Shown here piece after piece: positions 43,588-54,301 of a stretch of 64,000 bases of DNA. This DNA is from Siphonodentalium dalli (lineage: Eukaryota > Mollusca > Scaphopoda > Gadilida > Siphonodentaliidae). Position 1 is the stretch's first letter. Every line of letters starts with the position of its first letter. Where the stretch lies: contig CP136064.1 in assembly GCA_032622095.1 (NCBI GenBank), forward strand, positions 257,217,863-257,281,862. Direction: 5' to 3'. The notes below the pieces were generated by a model. It made no database searches, had not been told where the DNA came from, and saw nothing but the letters and a program-made list of their open reading frames with translations. The position numbers and the translations under genes are program-made.

Positions 43588-43642
43588 TTAAGAATACTGA
43601 GCAACCCCAGTATGCTGAAGTAGGTCCGTACTCAGTACGAAC
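43588..43642 (+). CDS. Candidate CD36/SCARB-like exon
   Basis: After the acceptor TTATTTCTTTGTTCCAG the frame (two bases of a split codon first) reads KNTEQPQYAEVGPYSVR. CD36-family proteins (CD36, SCARB1, SCARB2/LIMP-2) have KPxxxEVGPYxYRE just after the FNVTNPEE motif; the ectodomain binds lipoproteins, lipids or, in LIMP-2, glucocerebrosidase. The end is uncertain: donors are possible at GTATAG (43643) or GTACGA (43634), and the frame stops at 43676. No other exon of the family was recognised on this strand, so this may be a distant exon of a gene extending beyond the window, a relic, or chance. Confidence 0.35.
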
Positions 43643-43996
43643 GTATAGTACACAGCAAGACATTTTACATCCATTCTGAGTACTGACATTTAGCAGCTGG
43701 GAGGTTACTGTGGCATAATTATGTGCCCACATGAATCTTGGGATTGGAAAATCCTCATTACCACGATGACATAATAACACTAATTTTATTGTCATCGATT
43801 CGATGAAGGCCTAATATCTGCACAGGTTTACAGGCCTATTATAGTGTATATGATACCCTAATATCAATAGGAAATTAATGAGATAGGACTAATCATGTAG
43901 AACATGAGCATTAGGCTAAATAATTAGCGTCCTGCCTATGTAGACCCAAATGACTGGTCGGGAAATATATGCACACTTGAGTAGTGAAACTGAAGG

Positions 43997-44397
43997 TTAA
44001 CCCTTTACCCAACAGAACGGCCCTGTGCCAATGCATTCTCTTATATATGCGAGTCGACCATAGGTCGCCTCGCATATATAAGAGAATGCATTGGCTTAAC
44101 ACATTAAAAATTATAAAATTGTTAAAGAATGTAAGAAAAAAATGGTAAAAAGTGTTAAAAAAAGATTTTTTTTAGGCCAATGCATTCTCTTATATATGCG
44201 AGGCGACCTATGGTCGACTCGCATATAAAAGAGAATGCATTGGCACAGGGCATAACTGTAACTATCACAATGTGGTCAAGGAGCCGGTTCCAATGATATC
44301 CATATTTGTATGGTTCTATTGAGACAGACCGAAGATATTTTAGGCTGTTGAAGCTTTATTTGGCCGGTTTTGGCCGTTTTTTTGGGTAAAGGGTTAA
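43997..44397 (-). mobile_element. C-family piggyBac-like MITE (C7), inverted
   Basis: TTAA both ends, short arm CCCTTTACCCAACAGAACGG at the left, long arm at the right; both hairpins present. Confidence 0.92.
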
Positions 44398-44459
44398 GGG
44401 AATAATAAAGCATTAGTAGAAAAATATCTGCCACAAACAACATTTAAATAGAGTACATG

Positions 44460-44676
44460 TACAGTAATGCTCTAATTAATCGACTTCTTAACCACAGCAG
44501 AATTATGGGTAACTTTTCAGGATTTAGTCGGAAATATGACTTGTTACCATTCATCGGAAAGCTTTCGGGGAGAGCTTTCTGATGAATGGCAACAAGCCAT
44601 ATTTCCGACTAAATCCTGAAAAGTTACCCATTATTCTGCTGTGGTTAAGGGGTCGATTACTTAGGGCATTACTGTA
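44460..44676. mobile_element. I-family fold-back MITE (I8), full
   Basis: TA both ends; arms meet at GAAAGCTTTCGGGGAGAGCT. Nearly perfect palindrome. Confidence 0.95.
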
Positions 44677-44776
44677 GGTGCCTTAACTTGCAGCCAACAG
44701 GGCATGAGAAGCATTTCAGATTGAGAGTCCAGATTTTTACATCGTAGATATCTCATGTCAATACAAGTTCGCATTT

Positions 44777-44935
44777 GTATTTGATGCAATGAAAGTACGA
44801 CTGTCTGTATCAAAAGTTGGATGTATCAAACTTTCATCGGATCTAACTGAATTGTATTCGATGCGATTAAAGTATGACTGTCTATATCAAAAGTTGTTTA
44901 TATCAAACTTTCATTGGATCTTATTATATCACATA
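44777..44935 (+). repeat. Two-unit tandem, 77 bp
   Basis: GTATTTGATGCAATGAAAGT at 44777 and GTATTCGATGCGATTAAAGT at 44854, each followed by ATCAAAAGTTG and ATCAAACTTTCAT(C/T)GGATCT. Confidence 0.8.
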
Positions 44936-45243
44936 AAACCCCTGTACTATCATTGAAAAATCCATTCGATATATTCTTATCTCTCACTAGTGAGTAATCG
45001 CTGCGTGCTTCCGTGGATACTTGGCATCGCACAGATTAATACCATTTAGAAAAGCTTAGCTTGACACCAATACCAGACATTGCAAAATGATTGCTTTGTT
45101 CATTAAAGTTCAATTATTGTCCAACTTCGTTGCACAAACGAAAATGCAAGTAGTTAATATTACAGGGAAATAACCCCACTGGACATATAAACTACTGCCC
45201 CCTAGAAAGGAGCTGACAAGCCCAGATACACGAATCAGGTTAT

Positions 45244-45703
45244 CAAGCCTGATTATAGAGTATCTGTCATTTGCAGAATGAGGTCCCCAGAGGGTGAATT
45301 TAGTGTCACACTATCCCGCATAGCGGGCTAGCATCATTAAATTCACCCTCTAGGGACCTCATTCTGCTTAGGCCTCATCTTCTCTGGAAAGTTTCTTTAT
45401 TATCTAATTTCAATAGAAGTTGAACTTACATTCTATTTCTTTTTTAGCTTAGTTTCTCTATATCCCCAAAATTGACAGACAACACATTGCATGATCTAGG
45501 TTCCCAATGGGTGTACATCACAATATTCACCATTTGGGAAATTCAATCTGAGTCTATGTCTCTCATAGCAGATGAGGCCATGTAGAATGAGGTCCAAAGA
45601 GGGAGAATTTGGTGATGCTAGTCCATTGTGAGGGATAGTGTCACTATATTCACCCTCTGGGGACCTCATTCTGCAAATGACAGGCACACTAAACTCAGGC
45701 TTG
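45244..45703. mobile_element. A-family MITE, long form (A8)
   Basis: CAAGCCTGATTATAGAGTAT to AAACTCAGGCTTG. Flanks CAGGTTAT and CAGGTTAC are a 7-of-8 match, supporting an 8 bp target duplication. It abuts the tail of a tRNA-derived SINE. Confidence 0.88.
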
Positions 45704-45711
45704 CAGGTTAC

Positions 45712-45817
45712 CCTCCCTTTGTGTTGGTCACAAACTGCGCCTATCGAGAATCGAACCAGCTTCACCAGCGCTCGATGGCTTATGATGGCCTACTGCACCT
45801 GACCAACTGAGCTACAT

Positions 45818-45822
<5 letters not shown>
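45712..45822 (-). mobile_element. tRNA-derived SINE head
   Basis: On the - strand: CAGATGTAGCTCAGTTGGTC (RNA polymerase III A box), then 40-odd bases, then AAGCTGGTTCGATTCTCGAT (B box GGTTCGAnTC), then GCGCAGTTTGTGACCAACAC and GGGAGGGTAACC. The A/B box order and spacing fit a tRNA-related promoter, but the stems do not pair as a working tRNA should. A 35-base C run borders its 5' side. Confidence 0.7.

Positions 45823-45857
<35 letters not shown>
45823..45857. repeat. Poly(C) tract, 35 bases
   Basis: Longest homopolymer in the window, next to the 5' end of the SINE head. Confidence 0.95.
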
Positions 45858-45858
<1 letters not shown>

Positions 45859-46591
45859 CTTGATACCTCAATCTTGCCCTGGAGTGTGTTTTGTTCTTTT
45901 GAAACCTCAGATCAAAAGACAGAATGAGATGAAATGTTTCCAGGTTACCATTGATTTGACTAATCTGTGGATATAAATTTTTCGGAACCCCTGCAACCTT
46001 CAGCAAATGTGATTCAAGGTATTTCTCAATTTCAACCTTCAAAAGATCAAAGATCCTTCTTTTATTTACATAAAATATCAACATCTTGGACACAGAAAGA
46101 GTCTAAATGAGTGAATTTAGAACCGTATTCCTGTGGTGTGAATAGTTTACATGCATTAATTAGGTATTCAGGGTTCTATCTGGCTTAATTTAGATTATAG
46201 TGGATAAAATTAGATGATTTAGGTGAGAAATACTACCAGGCGGAGACTATTTTTGGTGTCCTATGTTTAGACTTAAACACAAAAGATGTAAATAGAGGAC
46301 TCTTTGATCTTTTAATTATGTGAATTAAGGAATTTGATGAATCACCATTAAGCCTAAACAAAAATAGGGATTTTTGTGGTAACCCACCCACCCATACTAC
46401 AGACATCCACCCCTATAATTTTATTGACCATTTAAAAAATGAAACAAGTGCAAAAACGAAAAAAAAAAATTGCATATATAAACCTCAGATCATTGTGCAA
46501 ATGTGCATATAAGTGGCCTAATTAAGAGTGTGTCACCCTTGTGTATACGGGCCAGTTCAACCAGCAGTTGATGCTGCTATAATTTTTGATT
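45858..46591. other. No feature recognised
   Basis: A 93-codon - strand open frame at 45812-46093 extends into the C run as poly-glycine; no family resemblance. Confidence 0.45.
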
Positions 46592-46710
46592 AACCCTTTC
46601 AGTGCCAAGTCCGATTTTTGTATCAACCCATATTTCCTTGATTATTTTTCAAATTTATTGATTATAATAATGTGATACATTGATGGAAAGAGCTCTAAGA
46701 GTATTTTTGT
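46592..46710 (+). mobile_element. D-family MITE, left half (D2)
   Basis: TTAACCCTTTCAGTGCCAAG, TTGTATCAACCCATATTTCC, then AATAATGTGATACATTGATG and GAAAGAGCTC: one arm of the palindrome that is whole at 56808. Confidence 0.75.
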
Positions 46711-46974
46711 CCCATGGAGGCGTGACTTGTCTCTTATATACCAGTATGCATCTTTCAAAACGGCATATTTGAAGTCTATTTACTGATTATAATGGTGTAT
46801 TTACTCATTATAATGGTATTATATTTGGGTTCGTGTATTTCATAATACTTATTGGATTATAGAAGGTCGATGATAGGGTGTAAATTGAACTTCAGCCATT
46901 ATTGTTACTTCTCCACTTCTCCCTATTTATAACCAAACAGAGAGAAGTGACTTTTCCCAATATGAAACCTCCAA

Positions 46975-47262
46975 GCTGGTCAAAGCCTGAGTTTAATGAG
47001 AACCACGTGCCAAATATCAAGAAATTCTGTTGAATATTGCTCAAGTTACCAAGCTGACAACATGAAAACAGCGATTTCTAAGTCGAAAAAGGGGCATAAC
47101 TCCGTCAAAAACCTTGGACCATGACCACATTCGAACTTGGCCTGCATCTTCTCAAATGTGAAACATGTACCAAATATCAAGGAATTCTGTTGAATATTGC
47201 TCAAGTTATCATGCGGACAAGGTTGTGGACTGACAGACGCATGGACATGCTGATTATAATAG
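46975..47262 (-). repeat. 160 bp monomer pair with GACAGACGC-type tract
   Basis: CCAAATATCAAGAAATTCTG at 47010 and CCAAATATCAAGGAATTCTG at 47170, both followed by TTGAATATTGCTCAAGTTA, ending GGACTGACAGACGCATGGAC. Looks like a HINE-type element in inverse orientation with ~160 bp monomers. Confidence 0.65.
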
Positions 47263-47336
47263 TCAAGGGACAATGACAGGGACTTTCAATGTAATCTAAT
47301 ATCAGTTATATAAACCCACCAATACTTGTTACCAAA

Positions 47337-47794
47337 TGTGACCCGCCATATCAAATCCAGTCGTGAGTCGGGATTTTTTTTACCCTGTGCCAATGCATTC
47401 TTTTATATATGCGAGTCGACCGTAAGTCGCCTCGCATATATAAGAGAATGCATTGGCCTAACAATTTTTTATCATTTTTTTTAAATAAATGTTTCTTACA
47501 ATTTTTAGTACATAAAATAAAAAACATCCATTACCCTGCAGGGAGCCCCACACATATATAGAAGCATATAGAAGAGTGTTGTCTGCTCATGTTTGTCTGG
47601 GGCTCTGTATGGGTGAAATTATAAAATTGTTAAAGAATACAAGAAAAAATTATTAAAATTGTAAAAAATTGTTAGGCCAATGCATTCTCTTATATATGCG
47701 AGGCGACCTATGGTCTTGCATATATAAGAGAATGCATTGGCACAGGGTAAAAAAAAATCCCGACTTACGACTGGATTTGATATGGCGGGTCACA
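47337..47794. mobile_element. S-family MITE carrying the palindromic cassette
   Basis: Ends TGTGACCCGCCATATCAAAT and the complement, extending ~45 bp to GTCGGGATTTTTTTT. The cassette (CCCTGTGCCAATGCATTC to its complement, 47383-47747) lies at the centre between TA dinucleotides: hairpin 1, an AT-rich spacer with a GC-richer insert at 47530-47615, hairpin 2. The ends are unrelated to the TTAACCC families. Target duplication not resolved. Confidence 0.85.
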
Positions 47795-48270
47795 AATACC
47801 CACTGAATGTCAACGAGTGCTCATTGAAAATATAATAAAAATCTTCCAACTATTATCAACTAAATGTCAAGATTTAATCTTCGATTTCTAACGCCTACCT
47901 AATTTTCACAGATTGTGTACTTAAAATTTTAAAAATTCAAAAATCTATAAAAATATCAATTATCTGTGAAGATTTTATCTTTAATCTCTGCAGTCTAGCT
48001 CATTGCTAAAGACTACTCGATGGGCAATGAAATATATCCCAATATGTCATCAACTTGTCCAGAATGTTTATAATGCCTCAGGTAGACTTAGCAATTTATA
48101 TCAAGTAAATGTCGAGATTTAATCTTCAATTTCTGATGACTACATAAACGTCATTGCTGAAATTTATCAAAAAATCTTTGAAATATTTATCAACTTGTTG
48201 AGAATTAATCTTTAATCTGCCCACGTGGAGTTGACAATTTTATATCAACTAAATGTCAAGATTTAATATT
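47795..48270 (+). repeat. Degenerate tandem (ATGTCAAGATTTAATCTTCG type)
   Basis: ATCAACTAAATGTCAAGATT, TTAATCTTCRATTTCT and ATATATCCCAATATGTCATC-like phrases recur irregularly; a related single unit is at 50930-51030 (CAACTTGTTGAGAATTAATC). Confidence 0.55.
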
Positions 48271-48344
48271 TGTTTTAAACCGAGTTTATTTGTGCTTTAT
48301 TTGTGTTTACTGTATCCATTCAGTGATACAAAAATACATTGGAA

Positions 48345-48520
48345 TTATCTGTTATTAATTTGGACCCCCTCCAAATTCATAATAGACAATTTCAATATAT
48401 AATAAGTCCAGCAAATGACCACACAACCCTAGGTCGTTTGTTCAACTTGTTTGATATTGTTGAAGTGTGACAATGTTATTTGTTATTAATATGATTATCT
48501 GAACATTTCCCAACAATTAA
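48345..48520. repeat. P-related repeat
   Basis: AATTTGGACCCCCTCCAAAT, CAGCAAATGACCACACAACC and ATTATCTGAACATTTCC. The part from 48420 is answered by an inverted relative at 50095-50165 (AACAACATTATCACACTTCA). Confidence 0.55.
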
Positions 48521-48779
48521 TAGAAATATTTCTGCAATTGTATCTGTTCTTCTGTCTTTCATCTTCTTATGTATTCTGATCACCCCGTTCACGATACATA
48601 AGCAGACGACAGACAGAAGAACCGATCATACGAGTGCAGAAAGATTTTTATTACATTATCCTACCCTTATTCCATTCAATAAACCCGTTCTATAAATTGT
48701 GATATTAAACGTTCATTTAATAACAGGAAATAGTGCCAGGTGACCTTTAACTTCCGGTTTGTCGTCTGATTACATTCTG

Positions 48780-49655
48780 TACACTAGAGCCCGAAGCCGC
48801 CATCGTACGCCGCCGCCGCCAGCCATATTGGCCACAAGCCGCCGCCAGCCATATTATTTCTAACGCCAGCCACATTTAAAAATCTCCGCCGCCGGAATTG
48901 TAAAATGGCTGAGCCGTGTGCATGGGCTTATATCAAGCACAACTGTACTGTGAATCGCAAAGAACTAAACCGCATTGCCTAATATTGGCATACTCGCATG
49001 GACACGGCATGGTTGTTATATTATCAGAACACCTGGCCCCTTAATGTGGAATAGACTATCCCAATGCATGCTTTCATATAACTGATTCATTCGGTATTGA
49101 AAGGGTTAAAATATAAATTCGGTTTATATCGACAACACCTTGTCTCAGACATCACTGGCATTTGTCAATATATACACATAAGAATAGAAAACATTTTGAA
49201 ATATTATATATCATTACTATCGGGTTCATCATTCAATGATGCATGCATATATCGTAAGATGGCAGTGATGATAGCAGTCTGAAGTCGACAGAAGTCCCAA
49301 TGTAACTACTTATACCGATTAGATGGGAAACTACATACATGTATAGTATATCCATGCCAGTCCTTCGTAAATTTTCGCCATAATGGAAAAGCCTAACATC
49401 AAAAGATTACGTGTGATCTGGAATTCTACGGGTTCACCACAAACGCTAAAAAAACGGCATCTATAACCGGTAACAGGGGATTAGGAACATTTCGGAAACG
49501 AAAATACGCTGAATGATAACATCTCAGCCGGCTGAGCCGCCATATTTCGTCAGCTACGAACGTCGTGACTGAGCCGGCTTAGCTAGCTAACCAGCCACGA
49601 AAATCGGTTGAGCCAGCCATGAAAACTATTTGTCGAGGCTTCGGGGTCTACTGTA
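48780..49655. mobile_element. O-family element (O2), full, TA-flanked
   Basis: TA then CACTAGAGCCCGAAGCC at the left; GGCTTCGGGGTCTACTG then TA at the right: inverted ends of about 17 bp with two mismatches and a TA duplication, mariner-like. The left side is unusually GC-rich, with CGCCGCCGCCGCCAGCCATA repeats at 48800-48895; the right side has GAGCCGGCTTAGCTAGC motifs. 876 bp, no transposase frame. A partial second copy is at 26795. Confidence 0.7.
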
Positions 49656-49915
49656 CACTACGTCTCAAAATACGATGGCTTCCAATATTTTTCCAATAAA
49701 CTATAATGAATGAAGAGTTTGAAAAGTTTTATCATTAAATATATACTATAAAATAGGTCAAAGAGACTTTATTTATCTAGGACTATTTCTTTACGCAGAC
49801 AAACAACGCATAGTTAAGTGAAACGTCATCGCATGCATTATAGAAGCTGATGTTAGTTTTCGTCCTATTTGTTTATTTAAGTATGTTTTGTCGAGGTTTT
49901 GCATCATGTAATAAA

Positions 49916-50068
49916 AAGAATCTACAACGAGTCACCAGTTTATAGTGGAATTTACAAAACTTGTCCAGTAAATTAGGTCTGGACCTCACCAAAGGCTCGG
50001 TCGAGACCTAATTTACTGGACGAGTTTAGTAAATTCCTCTAAAAACTGGGGACGAGTTGTAGATCCTC
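49916..50068. repeat. Fold-back repeat, ~65 bp arms
   Basis: ATCTACAACGAGTCACCAGT, GGAATTTACAAAACTTGTCC, AGTAAATTAGGTCTGGACC are answered by GGTCGAGACCTAATTTACTG, GACGAGTTTAGTAAATTCC and ACTGGGGACGAGTTGTAGAT around TCACCAAAGGCTC. No TSD resolved. Confidence 0.8.
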
Positions 50069-50279
50069 TATATATTAAATGTTTGGAAATGTTCAGATAA
50101 TCATATTGATAACAAACAACATTATCACACTTCAACAAAATCAAACAAGTTTAACAAATGACTTATGGATGTATTGGTTGTTTGCTTGACTTATTATCAA
50201 AAAAATTCCTAAGAGCTCTGAAGAAACAGGGACCTGCCTCGAGGATTCAGGGAGTCATTTCTCCCTGTTTGATTATCAG

Positions 50280-50340
50280 GGAGAAGTGGACTGTTATCAG
50301 GGAGAAGTGGACTGTTATCAGGGAGAAGTAACAATGGCTG
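50280..50340 (+). repeat. Short tandem GACTGTTATCAGGGAGAAGT
   Basis: ATCAGGGAGAAGTGGACTGTT appears at 50274 and again directly, with a third partial ATCAGGGAGAAGTAAC; 21 bp period. Confidence 0.85.
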
Positions 50341-50479
50341 AAGTTCAATTACACCCCAACATCATCCTTCTATGGTCCAATAATTATTATGCAAAACAAG
50401 AGGCCATCTATCAAACCATTATAGTGAGTTATGACTTCATTATAATCAGTAAATATACTTTAAACATGCTGTTGGGACA

Positions 50480-50688
50480 TACAGTAAATAATCGACTCCT
50501 TAACCACAGCAGAATTATGGGTAACTTTTCAGGATTTAGTCGGAAATATGGCTTGTTGCCATTCATTGGAAAGCTCTCACTGAGAGCTTTCCGTTGAATG
50601 GCAACAAGCCATATTTCCGACTAAATCCTGAAAAGTTACCCATAATACTGCTGTGGTTAAGGAATCGATTATTTAGGGCATTACTGTA
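50480..50688. mobile_element. I-family fold-back MITE (I9)
   Basis: TACAGTAAATAATCGACTCC start (a few terminal bases lost), complement end GGGCATTACTGTA; arms meet at 50580. Confidence 0.92.
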
Positions 50689-51393
50689 TGCATACTGAAG
50701 TTGCTTCTCTCTGGGACAAAAATAGGGAGAAGTGGCACATTTTTGGGAGAAGATATCTCACAAGTTGCCCTCTGGGCTGGTCCCTGAATAAGTCCAACAA
50801 AGGGTTGTTTGTTCATTTGATGAACTTATTATCTGAACATTTCTGAACAAAGGGTTAAAATACATAGCACTGGGTTCAGGCATCAGACAAGCATATATAA
50901 TTTATAATTTCTTAAACCTACCTGGAATTCAGACGCTGCCCATCAGTGATGAAATATATCCAAAAATCTTTGAAAATATTATCAACTTGTTGAGAATTAA
51001 TCTTTAATCTCTTCGCGTGGAGTTGACAATGCAGCTAACATCTTAGTGAGAGATAATTTTCCAGGTAGTAGTGATAAAGTTTACTCTGCCCCAGTTACTT
51101 CATCGGCTGTGAAATATACTCGACAACCTCCATCAAAAATAGCTATCGTCGTTCATCCTTTGTTTGGACAAGATTTCAGACTGCGAGGCTAATCTTTTTT
51201 GAATTTGTTCAATAAACATTTAATACAATAAACATTTAATACAATGAACATTTGTAATCTGCTGCTTATTTCTTTGGATAAAACAATGATGTTATCACAT
51301 AATCATAATGTTTTATTGTGATATGGCCATGTAAGATGCACCAGATCAAATGGGAAGGGGTAGAAAACTATTCGGAATGGAACATTCCCTCCA

Positions 51394-51625
51394 TGCCTGG
51401 ATATAGTGTGTCTGATAATTTGCAGAATGCTGTCCCCAGACTGTGAATTTATGGTGATGCTACCCTGCACAGCAGGCTATCATCACCAAATTCACCCTCT
51501 GAAGACCTCATTCTGCTTTGTATAATAAGCCTCATCTTTTCTGGAAAGTATCTATATTATCAAATTAACATTGTTTTCAGTTACTTTTTCCTTTCTGTTA
51601 TGTTCAGTTTCTATATCCCGGCTAG
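51394..51625. mobile_element. A-family MITE, left half
   Basis: CTGGATATAGTGTGTCTGAT, a diverged hairpin with a GCTACCCTGCACAGCAGGCT loop, then GAAAGTATCTATATTATCAA and CTTTCTGTTATGTTCAGTTT; the second half is missing. Confidence 0.65.
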
Positions 51626-52330
51626 ATTTCCCAGGAGTTCCAGAAGCATTCAGGGGCAAGGGGGTAGGAAATAGAGAGAAAGGCATCTTTCAGATTTGGA
51701 TGTGAAACATAAATACATGCAGGGCTTAATAACTGATGAGAATTTGATTCTCGTGAATGCAGGAGATTTACTGTATAAATACTATATTTTGATTCTCATA
51801 ATATTTTTTATAGATTTTAAGACCTGACGTGTATTTATACATTAATATATGCACCAGTCATGTACATGGGGCAGAGCCTTATATTGCTATTAATGTTCTG
51901 TGTTTGTTTGGACAAGATTGCAGATTGCATGTCTAATCTTTTAGGTTTTTGTTAAAAAAAACTACTATGATAATTCTTAATCAGAGGCTTGTTCCTATAA
52001 ATAAAACAAGAGTTAGTAATATCACAAAATTACTGTTTTATTGTGATTTAGCCAGGAAATTCAGATGTACAAAATCAAATGGAAATGGGAAGAAAACATT
52101 TACTCAGGAGTTCCAAAAGCATTCAGGGGCAAGGGGGGTAGGAAATGGAGAGAAAGGCACCTTTTATATTTGGATGTGAAACATAAAACATGTATTTATG
52201 CATTAATATAGGCACCAGCTAAGTTCATGGGGGCAGAGCCTTCTTACCCATAGCTATCAATGTTTATCCTTTGTTTGCATGGACAAGATTGCAGAGTGCA
52301 AGTCTAATCTTTTTTTTAATCTGTTCATAT
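51626..52330 (+). repeat. Two-unit tandem duplication, about 480 bp
   Basis: AGGAGTTCCAGAAGCATTCA at 51631 and AGGAGTTCCAAAAGCATTCA at 52108; shared GGGGCAAGGGGGTAGGAAAT, TTTGGATGTGAAACATAAA, GGGGCAGAGCCTT and TTTGGACAAGATTGCAGA. A third, partial GACAAGATTTCAGACTG is at 51168. Not coding. Confidence 0.7.
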
Positions 52331-52448
52331 ACAATCACAGTTAAATCAACAGGACCGATCAACGCCATAGTAAATTAGCAGGACCCACCAACATCATTTC
52401 ATTATAGCAGGACCACTTACCCAGGGTTTGTTCTGTTGAGATTGAATC

Positions 52449-52832
52449 AAAAGAATGAAGGGTCGTAACTCAGGCAAACAAATTTGGTTAAACCTGGTTT
52501 GCTCTCTGATTTGAGATATTGTGGCAAGCAGCTTGTATATAAAAAATTATTGAAATTGGTTCATATTTTTTTGAGTTATCCAGTCGGATGAACAAGAATT
52601 GCTAAAAATTGACTAGCTAAGGCCCATAGCTCAGTCCAAAAAATTGGGACAAATTTGCTCATTAATTTGAGATACTGTTGCAAGCTAATTGTATACCAAG
52701 AATTATTGAAATTGGTTCATATTTGTTTGAGTTATCAAGCCAGTTGCTGCAGATGGACAGATGGACAAACAATGAACAAACAGACAGTCACTCCAGTATA
52801 CCGTCCCTTCTCTTCGAGAGTGGGGGTATACA
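52449..52832 (-). mobile_element. HINE-like element, inverse orientation
   Basis: Two ~172 bp monomers (TTATTGAAATTGGTTCATAT at 52549 and 52702, preceded by GATTTGAGATA or AATTTGAGATA), then GACAGATGGACAAACAATGA, AACAGACAG (GTCY tract inverted), then the hairpin GTATACCGTCCC...GGGGGTATAC at 52797-52831. Outer end not fixed. Confidence 0.6.
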
Positions 52833-53685
52833 AATGTTTACTAAAAATGTTGAAAACGTTATCTTGGGGTGGGTTGTTCCTGGGGCTTATTGGATAAGCT
52901 TCTTTGGTGCATCTCGAAGGGTTATGTTTTTCATGAGTCAAAATTAAGAAATGTGACTGTGATTTTGAAGTGTTAACAATGATACTCTACCGTTGTTAGC
53001 ACAATAGCTGACTGGTAGCGTGAAGCAATTCTTAGACATAAAATCACACACCAGACTATGATCATTAAAATTTGAGACCACAAACACCCGTTTCAATAGA
53101 CCACAGCATTAACTCTTTGGAATGACTCAACACATAATATCATTCTTGACTTGTCACACGATACTAATGTTTTGTATCGTGAACAAAACATAACGGTATA
53201 CGTTCCTCTTAACCTTTGAACGTTTTACCTCATAATAATGCTGGCTATTGAGGTATTGGTTTCTCGGTGGACCCTCTTTCAAATTAGGCATGTAATTTCA
53301 TCCAACAACAATTTTTGTTTGAAATTTGAATACATTTGATAGTTGTAATATTCAAAGAAATCTTTTGGCTTGGGATTTTAATGGCGTCTCCGGATTCGTG
53401 GCAATTCTTTGAAGTTATTGAACAGATTATTGGAAATTTGATGATATATATCAATCAAGGCAACTTCATTCTTCAACCCAATTTTTGATAGTCACATAAT
53501 CCCAGCTAATTCTTTCATCCGCCCAGTCAAATTTTATTGAGAACACAAATGTTATTCATGAATGGGCCATTGTTGTCACATTTTGTAGTTTTGGGTCCCA
53601 GATTTTGGAAAATGTGTTTTGATGAGTCAAATAGCTGACTGACCACTGGTAGCTGACACGTACCCAGCTTGACCTTTTTGGTGCT
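52833..53685. other. No feature recognised
   Basis: No family repeat or splice-supported exon. Confidence 0.45.
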
Positions 53686-54093
53686 TTAACCCTTTACCCA
53701 ACAAACCGGCCAAAACCAGCCAAATAAAGCTTCAACAGCCTAAAATATCTTCGGTCTGTCTCAATAGAACCATACAAATATGGATATCATTGGAACCGGC
53801 TCCTTGACCACATTGAACATTGAGATAGTTACAGTTATGCCCTGTGCCAATGCATTCTCTTATATATGCGAGTCGACCATGGGTCGCCTCGCATATATAA
53901 GAGAATGCATTGGCATAAAAAAAAATCTTTTTTTAACACTTTTTACCATTTTTTCTTACATTCTTTATCAATTTTATAATATTTAATGTGTTAAGCCAAT
54001 GCATTCTCTTATATATGCGAGGCGACGTATGGTCGACTCGCATATATAAGAGAATGCATTGGCACAGGGCCCTTCTGTTGGGTAAAGGGTTAA
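53686..54093 (+). mobile_element. C-family piggyBac-like MITE (C8)
   Basis: Complete with TTAA both ends and both hairpins; a small insertion (AACATTGA) in the left arm near 53815. Confidence 0.92.
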
Positions 54094-54301
54094 GTACAAA
54101 GCTTAAAAATCTCACCAAATAATGAGAAATATCTCTATCTCCCAAATTTAATAAAATGGCGATACATGTACATGTACTTATGAAATGTTGATCATTTTAT
54201 CTTCTTTATTCCACACCCATTGGCACATGTATTCAACGTAATCCCGGCCAATGAATACATATTATTATATACCTCTGAAATAGTGAAATACAAGCCGGAA
54301 C

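Noticed and set aside
45712-45822. Functional tRNA gene on the - strand
   Set aside because: A and B boxes are present, but acceptor and T stems do not pair; better explained as a SINE head.
53180-53300. Possible - strand exon with donor GAG-GTAAAA
   Set aside because: No polypyrimidine tract upstream and a stop just before the short open stretch.
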